A stretch of DNA of 8,886 nucleotides. Origin: DASPKM01 sp036402175. GTDB taxonomy: Bacteria > Bacteroidota > Bacteroidia > Chitinophagales > Chitinophagaceae. Numbering within the stretch: position 1 is the stretch's first letter; each line of letters starts with the position of its first letter. Made by a program: the position numbers and the translations under genes. Location: contig DASWTK010000347.1 in NCBI GenBank assembly GCA_036402175.1, positions 1 to 8,886 of the forward strand, in the 5' to 3' direction. Positions 1 to 5,893 of the stretch are shown here, piece by piece. Under the pieces are notes generated by a model. It ran no database searches and was not told the DNA's origin. It saw nothing but the letters and a program-made list of their open reading frames with translations.

Positions 1-385
1 TACATCTTACTGGCTGGGCAAACATTACCTGGGATTAGGTCCCTCCGCGCATTCGTTCAATGGTGAATCGAGACAATGGAATGTACCAAACAATGCGGTT
101 TACATCCGCACATTGAATCAAAATGAGCTTCCGTTCGAAAAGGAGATACTGTCAGATGCGCAAAGGCTCAACGAATACATCATGACCTCGTTAAGGACCA
201 TTGAAGGACTGGATATACATTATGTGAGGGAACGTTTTGGTCTGCCGGCCGCGGAAAATATTTCAGCATCTGCCAGCAAACATGCAGAAGCCGGATACAT
301 TTACCAGAATGGACATCAATTACAATTAACACGCTCAGGAAAACTGATGGCGGATGGAATAGCGGCTGACCTGTTTTCAGTTTAA
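1..385 (+). CDS. hemW: HemW-like radical SAM heme chaperone (coproporphyrinogen III oxidase-like family), 3' end only
   Basis: This is the C-terminal 127 residues of a gene that begins before the window, read in frame 2 and ending with TAA at 383-385. The visible part opens with WLGKHYLGLGPSAHSF, the conserved G-x-G-x-x-A-H-S signature near the end of the radical SAM domain of the HemN/HemW family. It continues into a helical HemN_C-type tail (TSLRTIEGLDIHYVRERFG, then GHQLQLTRSGKLMADGIAADLF, the usual end of these proteins). HemW proteins bind heme and a 4Fe-4S cluster and are thought to deliver heme to target proteins. The CxxxCxxC cluster motif lies outside the window, so true HemN cannot be formally excluded, but the short C-terminal domain favours HemW. 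Its stop overlaps the end of the convergent small ORF by two bases, leaving no room for a separate terminator. Confidence 0.85.
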   Translation, partial: TSYWLGKHYLGLGPSAHSFNGESRQWNVPNNAVYIRTLNQNELPFEKEILSDAQRLNEYIMTSLRTIEGLDIHYVRERFGLPAAENISASASKHAEAGYIYQNGHQLQLTRSGKLMADGIAADLFSV

Positions 386-495
386 TCTTTCGAAAACTTC
401 TGCCTGATGTACTTCATGAATTCATTGATCACAAGTATGGCAACCATGATCATGATGGCAGTAAAACCGACTGTATGGTATGAGATTGGGATCAT
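382..495 (-). CDS. Small single-span membrane protein, 37 aa, function unknown
   Basis: A short ORF not previously called, starting ATG at 495-493 and ending TAA at 384-382. The predicted peptide begins MIPISYHTVGFTAIMIMVAI and ends in the basic stretch KYIRQKFSKD. Residues about 8-27 form one hydrophobic membrane span, and the positive C-terminal tail predicts a cytoplasmic C-terminus. It begins 20 bases after the gpsA stop and carries a strong purine-rich ribosome-binding site (AGAGGAGA, 511-504) eight bases before the ATG. This is notable because most other genes here have little or no Shine-Dalgarno match. The coupling suggests it is the last gene of the gpsA transcript. Its stop codon overlaps that of hemW on the opposite strand. 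I do not recognise the family. It could be an accessory subunit of a membrane complex or a regulatory peptide, but nothing in the sequence decides this. Confidence 0.55.
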   Translation of the reverse strand: MIPISYHTVGFTAIMIMVAILVINEFMKYIRQKFSKD

Positions 496-503
496 TTTGA
501 ATC

Positions 504-511
504 TCTCCTCT
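504..511 (-). promoter_or_regulatory. Strong Shine-Dalgarno site for the 37-aa ORF
   Basis: On the minus strand AGAGGAGA (511 down to 504) ends eight bases before the ATG at 495. It lies between the gpsA stop codon (518-516) and the small ORF. It is the main argument that this short frame is translated, since other starts in the window rely on A/T-rich leaders without such a match. Confidence 0.55.
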
Positions 512-515
512 AAAA

Positions 516-1553
516 TTAGACAAGAAAACGCTCTATAAGGTTAAAGCCAAGTGAAGGTTTAACATTTTCCCAGAGAATTCTGTAAATGGTCTCCGCTATA
601 GGCATTTCGGCTTTAACATCCTTGTTAATCAGGTAAATGCATCTGCTTGCATTGTGGCCTTCGGCCACCATGTTCATTTCCAGCTGGGCCGATTTTACCG
701 AATAGCCCTTGCCAACCATGTTCCCGAAGGTCCGGTTCCGGCTGTAAAGCGAGTAACAGGTGACAAGCAGGTCGCCCAAATAAACAGAAGCGGCGTAATT
801 GGCATTCTTCCTGTGTGTGATGGGATCTTCAGAATCGTGAACTCCCACTTCGATATGACGGATACCAACCGCTTTCAGAAATACTGCCATTTCATCGGCG
901 CTGTTAGCAATGAGAACACTGAGGAAATTATCGCCATATTCCAATCCATGTGCAATGCCCGCTCCCAACGCATAAATATTCTTCAGGATGGCCGCGTACT
1001 GCACGCCATATACATCATCATTTAAAATGATATTCAGATAAGGAGTTGCGAAACAGTTTGCAATTTGCTGTGTTACCTGCTGATCAATGCCGGAGAATGT
1101 GAGATATGATAACTTTTCAGCGGCTACTTCTTCCGCGTGACAGGGACCCATCACCGTATAATAATCCGTTACAGCCAAACCATACTTCTGCCGGAGATAA
1201 TCATTAAGAAGAATATTGTGTTCGGGCATGATGCCTTTCACCGCGGACACAACAACTTTCCCATTAAAACTATTTTCAGGAAGTTCTCCAAGGGTATTCA
1301 GCAGGTAGGCTGAAGGAACAGCTATTACCAGGCAGTCCGACTCCGATACAACCTTGTTGATATCTGTGCTCAGTGAAAGTAAAGTGGTATTGAAATAAAC
1401 CGAACTTAAATAATTTGGATTGTGATGGCGCTGTAATATATGACTGACAATATTTTCATTTCTTACCCACCAGTTTATGGGAAGGTTATTGTCTGTAACC
1501 AGCTTTGCCAATGCCGTTGCCCAGCTTCCACTGCCAATGATGCCTATCTTCAT
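516..1553 (-). CDS. gpsA: NAD(P)H-dependent glycerol-3-phosphate dehydrogenase
   Basis: This 345-residue cytoplasmic enzyme reduces dihydroxyacetone phosphate to sn-glycerol 3-phosphate, the backbone precursor for phospholipid synthesis. The N-terminal Rossmann fold shows the dinucleotide loop GSGSWA (residues 7-12). Next come VKG with Lys106, the substrate-binding segment GPCHAEEVA (136-144), and LKNIYALGAGI with the expected catalytic Lys191. The C-terminal helical domain contains GDLLVTCYSLYSRNRTFG (260-277), the family signature. Length is close to the roughly 330-340 residues usual for bacterial GpsA, so the gene looks intact. The start ATG at 1553-1551 lies 20 bases after the adaptor stop, suggesting co-transcription. 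The leader has no good Shine-Dalgarno match. The small membrane ORF follows after 20 bases. The link to efflux genes is not explained by known pathway logic and may be simple operon packing. Confidence 0.95.
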   Translation of the reverse strand: MKIGIIGSGSWATALAKLVTDNNLPINWWVRNENIVSHILQRHHNPNYLSSVYFNTTLLSLSTDINKVVSESDCLVIAVPSAYLLNTLGELPENSFNGKVVVSAVKGIMPEHNILLNDYLRQKYGLAVTDYYTVMGPCHAEEVAAEKLSYLTFSGIDQQVTQQIANCFATPYLNIILNDDVYGVQYAAILKNIYALGAGIAHGLEYGDNFLSVLIANSADEMAVFLKAVGIRHIEVGVHDSEDPITHRKNANYAASVYLGDLLVTCYSLYSRNRTFGNMVGKGYSVKSAQLEMNMVAEGHNASRCIYLINKDVKAEMPIAETIYRILWENVKPSLGFNLIERFLV

Positions 1554-1573
1554 GATTGGATATTAGCCAGCTG

Positions 1574-2956
1574 TTATTTCTTTTTCTCGAACAGCTTATC
1601 CTTTGTTGTGATCTTCACTTTCGTTCCATCCTTCAGCGTTTTGCTTACGGTGCTGTAAGGGCCTGTTACAATTTCATCACCCACCTTAAGTCCGCTGGTA
1701 ACCTCAATATGATTGATGTCCTGGATATCAGTTTTCACAACCACTTTTTTCACTTTGCTATCTGCTCCCATAATATATACCACCTCATCCAGGTCATCGG
1801 ACCTTGAAGTATTCTCTGTTTGCGCGTCTTCGTTTTCTTCTTCGGGTTTCTTATCGAAACTGCTCTTCTCGCTGTTCACAGCTTTGTCGCTACCCTTTTC
1901 ACGCGTAGTTACCGCGTTAATCGGAACAGCTATCACGTTTTCATGGCGTTTTGTTTGAATATCGGCGCTTGCATTCATTCCGGGGCGGAAGGGAAAACTT
2001 TTAGGGCGACTGGGATCCATAAGATCTTTGTACGATTCCGGCAACAGGCGAATGCGCACTTCATAATTGGTAACATCGTTGGCAGTTGCGGTTTGCGTGG
2101 CCGTGCCTTTGCTGCTGCTTGCTATCTGCGTAACAATGCCTTTGAATTTCCTCGTATTATATGCATCCACCTCGACAATTGCTGAATCACCCAGGTGAAC
2201 CTTTGGCACATCGTTCTCTCCCACGTCAACACGCACCTCAATCCTGCTCATATCGGCAATGCGCATCATTTCGGTACCTGCCATCTGCGCGGTACCTACA
2301 ACACGCTCACCTTTTTTCACTGCAAGCAAAGAAACCACACCGTCCATCGGCGCAACGATAGTAGCACGGCCAACATCCTTGTTTGCTCTCTGCAGCTGAG
2401 CCCTTGCACCCTGAACGCCGGCCTGTCCGCTGCGGATGCCCTGTAATGCCGCATTGTAATTGGCCTGTGCTGAACGGTATGCGCTTTCAGCTGTTTCAAA
2501 TTCAGAAGCGGAGATCACTTTATCGTTCAGTAATTTTTTCTGGCGATCATAGGTGTTCTTTGCCTGATCAAGCGTAGCACGTAATGCTTCCAGTTGCGCT
2601 GCGCTGTTTTCTACCATTGCCTGCTGCTGGTTCACAGCCGCTGCGGCCTGATCGCGCTGCGTAGAATATATATCGGCATAGATCCTTGCAAGTACTTCAC
2701 CTCTTTTCACACTATCACCTTCCTGCACGGTGAGTTCAACTATTTCACCTGAGATATCAGGACTTACCTTCACTTCAATTTCGGGATATACCTTTCCGCT
2801 GGAAGTCACGGTTTCGATGATGGTACGCTTCGATACTTTTTCAGTAGTAACCGATATGCCTTCTTCTTTTCCAAATGCACCACTGACTTTAAGCACCACC
2901 AGTAAAACGACGATGCCAAGTAAACTGAAAACGATCCAACGCATTTTTTTGCTCAT
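1574..2956 (-). CDS. Efflux periplasmic adaptor (HlyD/MacA-like membrane fusion protein)
   Basis: This protein of about 460 residues is predicted to bridge an inner-membrane pump and a TolC-type channel. From the chosen start (MSKKMRWIVFSLLG) there is one N-terminal membrane anchor at about residues 8-24. Then come the first lipoyl half (SPDISGEIVELTVQEGDSVK, about 65-84), a long Ala/Gln-rich coiled-coil hairpin (about 97-196), the second lipoyl half (ATIVAPMDGVVSLLAVKKGE, about 198-217), a beta-barrel domain, and a C-terminal membrane-proximal domain (VTSGLKVGDEIVTGPYSTV). An acidic, low-complexity stretch at about 351-390 (KKPEEENEDAQTENTSRSDD) interrupts the membrane-proximal region and is probably a disordered loop. 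A TTG start seven codons upstream is possible, but the ATG at 2956 gives a cleaner anchor. tolC lies 177 bases upstream across a repeat-rich spacer, and gpsA follows after 20 bases. No pump gene adjoins, so the partner (MacB-like ABC or RND) is unknown. Confidence 0.88.
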   Translation of the reverse strand: MSKKMRWIVFSLLGIVVLLVVLKVSGAFGKEEGISVTTEKVSKRTIIETVTSSGKVYPEIEVKVSPDISGEIVELTVQEGDSVKRGEVLARIYADIYSTQRDQAAAAVNQQQAMVENSAAQLEALRATLDQAKNTYDRQKKLLNDKVISASEFETAESAYRSAQANYNAALQGIRSGQAGVQGARAQLQRANKDVGRATIVAPMDGVVSLLAVKKGERVVGTAQMAGTEMMRIADMSRIEVRVDVGENDVPKVHLGDSAIVEVDAYNTRKFKGIVTQIASSSKGTATQTATANDVTNYEVRIRLLPESYKDLMDPSRPKSFPFRPGMNASADIQTKRHENVIAVPINAVTTREKGSDKAVNSEKSSFDKKPEEENEDAQTENTSRSDDLDEVVYIMGADSKVKKVVVKTDIQDINHIEVTSGLKVGDEIVTGPYSTVSKTLKDGTKVKITTKDKLFEKKK

Positions 2957-2977
2957 GAAAAACAGATTTAAGAACAA

Positions 2978-3011
2978 TTAGCCAATTTTGCCAATAAGCA
3001 AATAAGCCAAT
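2978..3011 (+). repeat. 34-bp four-unit repeat element, copy 1
   Basis: Four short units of the form WAGCCAAT lie head to tail with spacing 9-9-8-8: 2978-2986, 2987-2995, 2996-3003 and 3004-3011. The first two units are identical to those of copy 2, giving a direct repeat of 19 bases (2977-2995 and 3021-3039). It sits just upstream of the adaptor start. Confidence 0.75.
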
Positions 3012-3021
3012 GAAGAAAAAA

Positions 3022-3055
3022 TTAGCCAATTTTGCCAATTGGCAAATTAGCGAAT
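3022..3055 (+). repeat. 34-bp four-unit repeat element, copy 2
   Basis: This has the same 9-9-8-8 layout as copy 1: units at 3022-3030, 3031-3039, 3040-3047 and 3048-3055. Units two and three meet to make a perfect 16-base palindrome (TTTGCCAATTGGCAAA, 3031-3046). It lies 44 bases downstream of copy 1 in the same orientation, and its first two units are complementary to the inverted copy 3. Confidence 0.75.
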
Positions 3056-3090
3056 GAGAAAAATTTAAAACTCAATCCACCTCAAACTGT

Positions 3091-3133
3091 ATTAACCCAA
3101 TTTGCCAATTGGCTTATTGGCAAAATCGGCTAA
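3091..3133 (-). repeat. Four-unit repeat element, copy 3 (inverted, with a fifth degenerate unit)
   Basis: Read on the minus strand the units are 3133-3125, 3124-3116, 3115-3108 and 3107-3100, again 9-9-8-8, followed by a degenerate unit TGGGTTAAT at 3099-3091. It begins immediately after the tolC stop codon (3136-3134). Orientation is opposite to copies 1 and 2. Confidence 0.7.
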
Positions 3134-4573
3134 TTACAACTTTATCCCCTGCCCCTTATAAAACTCCAGCACCTTCAACCTGAAAACATATTCAACCTGC
3201 GCCTGCAATCGTTCGATCCTTGCCCTGAACAGATTATTCTGGTTGGTAAGGTATTCGATAGTGGATTGCAAACCTACGTCAAACCTTTTCTGCGAAAAAG
3301 TGAAAGCTTTCTCTGCGGTTTCGATGGTTTTGACCGACGCATTGAAGCGTTCGAGTGCGGTCAGTGCAGTAGTATATGCAGTATATATGTTTTGTTTGAG
3401 TGTCTGGTTGTCGAGTTGCTTTTGCAGTTGCAGGTTCTCCATGTTTAACTGGCTGCGTTTCCATCCTGTACGGGCAATTCCACCGTTGAATAGTGGAATG
3501 CTCACAGAAATGCCGCCGTTCTGGCGGAAGTTATCACTGATCTGGGTTCCGGCGGGAATTCTATAAGTAGTAATGGTCTGATTGAACTCTGGCGCTTTTA
3601 CCTGATAATCCGTTCCGCCAATGTTTACGATCGCCCCTGTATTCTGAAAGCTGCCGGTTGGAGTTACAATTACATCCGGTATCTTATTATTTGCATAGTT
3701 GGTTCCCATTCCACCGAAAAATGAAAAGGTAGGATACATATTGCCCCGGGCAGCCTTTATGAATTTATCTGCCGCTTTGATCCGAAGTTCGTTTACCCGT
3801 TGCTGTGGCAGGTTCTGCAGGGCGAGGCTGTATACTACCTCAGGCTGAAGCTCAGACAATGGTTCTACAGGAATCTGTTCCAGCGGGGGCAATTCAACTT
3901 CAAAAGGCACCGCCGCGTCAAGATTCAAAATCGCTTTCAGTTGCAGCAGGTTCTGCTGAACGGTAGCCCTGGCAATGATCATTGTTGAGCTATCCCTCGC
4001 GGCCTGGGCGTCGGCCTCCAGGAAATTCAGTTCGGGAAGCGTACCCACGTCAACCCTTCGGCGGATATTCAGGCGGTTTTGCTGCGATTGCTGCAAAGTT
4101 ACCGCTGCCACATTCGCCTGCTCTTCTGAAACCAGCACAAGCAAATAAGCAGTAGCTACGTTAAGGGCGATATCATTCTTTAATTTATCTACCGCAGCAC
4201 GCGCAGCCTGCATTTCAAAATCGTTTCCCGCAATATTATTCTTAAGGCTGAACCAGTTGAAAATAGTAGCCCCGGTTGAAAAATTCAAGCCTGTAAAGAA
4301 AAGCTGGGAGGTAGTGAACTGGTTGGTGGTAGGGTCAATTGACCGGCCCGCGTTGATGCCGGCGTTACCCGAAATATTGGCCGATGGATATTGCTGGAGG
4401 CGGCTTTGCCTGTAAGTAAGCTCAGCCAGCCTTGCCTGAATATCAATCTGTTTTACTGAAATGTTGTTTGCAAGCGCATATTCCACGCATTTTCTGAGGT
4501 TCCATTTCTCTTGGGCGGTTGCAGGAAGAATAACAATTAAAGCCAGTGTTGTTGCTAATGACAGTTTTCTCAT
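3134..4573 (-). CDS. TolC-family outer-membrane efflux channel protein
   Basis: This protein (about 479 residues from the chosen start) is predicted to form the trimeric outer-membrane exit duct of a tripartite export system. The start MRKLSLATTLALIVILPATA gives a clean signal peptide with likely cleavage after ATA. The mature protein opens with EKWNLRKCVEYALANNISVK, the classic first helix of the outer-membrane efflux protein domain. Two long helical repeats follow: one around YPSANISGNAGINAGRS and DIALNVATAYLLVLVSEEQA, the second around FRQNGGISVSIPLFNGG and FSQKRFDVGLQSTIEYLTNQ. The Asn/Leu-rich helices and PLFNGG strand turn are typical of the family. There is no lipobox cysteine after the signal peptide. 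The frame stays open upstream to an ATG at 4669, with another ATG at 4609, but these add a polar, basic extension that would spoil the signal peptide. A spacer of 123 bases separates it from the PLP-enzyme gene. Confidence 0.88.
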   Translation of the reverse strand: MRKLSLATTLALIVILPATAQEKWNLRKCVEYALANNISVKQIDIQARLAELTYRQSRLQQYPSANISGNAGINAGRSIDPTTNQFTTSQLFFTGLNFSTGATIFNWFSLKNNIAGNDFEMQAARAAVDKLKNDIALNVATAYLLVLVSEEQANVAAVTLQQSQQNRLNIRRRVDVGTLPELNFLEADAQAARDSSTMIIARATVQQNLLQLKAILNLDAAVPFEVELPPLEQIPVEPLSELQPEVVYSLALQNLPQQRVNELRIKAADKFIKAARGNMYPTFSFFGGMGTNYANNKIPDVIVTPTGSFQNTGAIVNIGGTDYQVKAPEFNQTITTYRIPAGTQISDNFRQNGGISVSIPLFNGGIARTGWKRSQLNMENLQLQKQLDNQTLKQNIYTAYTTALTALERFNASVKTIETAEKAFTFSQKRFDVGLQSTIEYLTNQNNLFRARIERLQAQVEYVFRLKVLEFYKGQGIKL

Positions 4574-4696
4574 CCCTGCAAATTTATTGGTAAGGTTCCT
4601 GCGACGCATCTCTTTTTTTATGAATGGTTTAGGTCTGTCGAAACGAAGATATTCATTTTGATTGCACATACCGTTCTGCCTGCACTTATAGTTTTA

Positions 4697-5890
4697 CTAA
4701 GGTGTTACGGAATTAAAAGCCTGATCGAGATCGGCGATCAGGTAATCTGCTTCCTCCAATCCGAAATAAAACCGGATCATCCGGTGTTCGCGATCTTCCC
4801 GGTTAAAGGACGCCGGATCCATAGAAGCGCATTTGGGTATGGCAAGGCTTTCATGGCCACCCCAACTGACTGCCATTAATATGTGACGCAGGGATTCGCA
4901 AAAAGTAACAACCTGCTCCATCCTGTCTGCTTTCATGACGATAGTTACCAGTCCGCACGCGCCTTTCATCTGTTTTCTTGCCAGCTCATATTGCGGAAAA
5001 CCCGGATCCAGCGGAAAAAGCAGCTCCTCTACCATCGGATGCCGCTTCAGGTACTCAACCATTTTAGCGGTGGTGCGGGTGATACGGTCTATACGGGCAG
5101 GCAGGGTGCGCAATCCGCGGATCAGCAGCCAGGCATTGAACGGCTGGATGCCGCTGCCAATATTTAGATATTCACTATCGAATATCTTTTTCATCATGGC
5201 ATGGCTTCCGGTCAGCACACCCCCCAGCGTATCGCTATGTCCTCCTATGTATTTGGTTGCGGTTTGCATTGACATGTCAATTCCATAAGCAATGGGTTGC
5301 TGGTAAAGCGGAGTGCAGTAGCTGTTATCGCAAAGCGTAATGATACCTTTCTTCCTGGCAAGATCCGCCACTGCGTCCAGGTCCTGGATGGCAAAATCCC
5401 ATGAATTGGGTGATTCAAGATATATAAAGGTGGTGTTTGGCCCGATGGCCTTTTCAAAATTACCGATCTGCCTCCCATCGATATAGGTTGTAGTAACGCC
5501 AAAGCGCGGCAAAACAACATCAAACATCCGCTGCACCCAGGTATAGGGCTTTCTGACAGAAACAATGTGATCGCCCGATTTTACATTGGCAAGTATGCCC
5601 GCGAAGATCGCGGCGGCGCCGCTGTTGAAAACCAGGCAATCTTCGGCTCCATCAAGCGCTGCAAGTTTTTTTCTAAGTATGTCTACTGTAGGATTGAGGC
5701 CTCGACTGTAAAGAAAGCCACCCATTTCGTCGTCAAAAGCCTTTTTCATGTCGGCCACTTTCCGGAACGCGAAATTGCTGGTTTGCATGATCGGCGGGGA
5801 AATGGCATTGAAATAGTCTTCGCGTTCTTCACCAAGTTCATTGAAGATAAAACTTGAATGTAATGGATCGGGAGTATTACCAGGCTGCAC
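4697..5890 (-). CDS. PLP-dependent transsulfuration-type enzyme (cystathionine gamma-synthase/lyase, methionine gamma-lyase superfamily), divergent
   Basis: This 397-residue fold-type I PLP enzyme belongs to the Cys/Met metabolism family. It keeps the cofactor machinery: YSR at 61-63 (phosphate contact from the partner subunit), NSGAAAI at 89-95, Asp188 in CDNSYCTP (pyridine nitrogen), the Schiff-base Lys213 in TATKYIGGHSDTLGG, and Arg373 in MIRFYFGLE (substrate carboxylate). The substrate pocket is unusual: the usual YGGT/YGCT is replaced by Y116-TWV, the usual ESPTNP-like segment reads ESPNSWDF, and SLGG-ESL reads SWGGHESL (342-348). The family is known for cystathionine synthesis or cleavage and for methionine or homocysteine gamma-elimination; which applies cannot be read here. 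The GTG start at 5890 is used because the frame is closed just upstream by the permease stop, and the next ATG (residue 35) would remove conserved N-terminal sequence. The adjacent permease gene suggests action on an imported amino acid. Confidence 0.87.
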   Translation of the reverse strand: MQPGNTPDPLHSSFIFNELGEEREDYFNAISPPIMQTSNFAFRKVADMKKAFDDEMGGFLYSRGLNPTVDILRKKLAALDGAEDCLVFNSGAAAIFAGILANVKSGDHIVSVRKPYTWVQRMFDVVLPRFGVTTTYIDGRQIGNFEKAIGPNTTFIYLESPNSWDFAIQDLDAVADLARKKGIITLCDNSYCTPLYQQPIAYGIDMSMQTATKYIGGHSDTLGGVLTGSHAMMKKIFDSEYLNIGSGIQPFNAWLLIRGLRTLPARIDRITRTTAKMVEYLKRHPMVEELLFPLDPGFPQYELARKQMKGACGLVTIVMKADRMEQVVTFCESLRHILMAVSWGGHESLAIPKCASMDPASFNREDREHRMIRFYFGLEEADYLIADLDQAFNSVTP

Positions 5891-5893
5891 GTT

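Larger units (their letters stand above)
3016..3135 (-). terminator. Possible attenuator or terminator hairpin between tolC and the adaptor gene
   Basis: In the minus-strand transcript, bases 3135-3116 (starting in the tolC stop codon) can pair with bases 3039-3020. This makes a stem of about 20 bp, fully paired if one G-U wobble is allowed. The loop is about 76 bases and the 3' arm runs into six consecutive U residues (3021-3016). The geometry resembles an intrinsic terminator, but the loop is unusually long, the stem is AT-rich, and internal palindromes could form competing hairpins. It could reduce transcription from tolC into the adaptor gene, or be only a by-product of inverted repeat copies. 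Confidence 0.3.

Noticed and set aside
407..538. Plus-strand ORF of 43 codons opposite the gpsA end and the small membrane ORF
   Set aside because: It has no ribosome-binding site and overlaps the antisense of the conserved gpsA C-terminus; the minus-strand frame has a better hydrophobic segment and a strong Shine-Dalgarno sequence.
2317..2499. Short alternative-frame ORFs inside the adaptor, tolC, PLP-enzyme and receptor genes
   Set aside because: They overlap strongly supported genes, show no recognisable domain, and have compositions expected from reading a coding region in the wrong frame.
2973..3002. TTTG plus TAATTGTT as a promoter for the adaptor gene inside repeat copy 1
   Set aside because: The -7 box matches only partly, and the bases are explained by the repeat units.
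2978..3133. CRISPR array in the repeat-rich spacer
   Set aside because: Units are 8-9 bases, contiguous and variable, with no unique spacers of regular length and no cas genes nearby.
4579..4586. Perfect match on the minus strand to the Bacteroidota -7 promoter box (TAAATTTG) just before the tolC start
   Set aside because: It lies only five bases before the chosen ATG, which would force a leaderless message, and no TTTG box is found at the expected upstream distance. Probably chance, or a hint that the start choice needs mapping.
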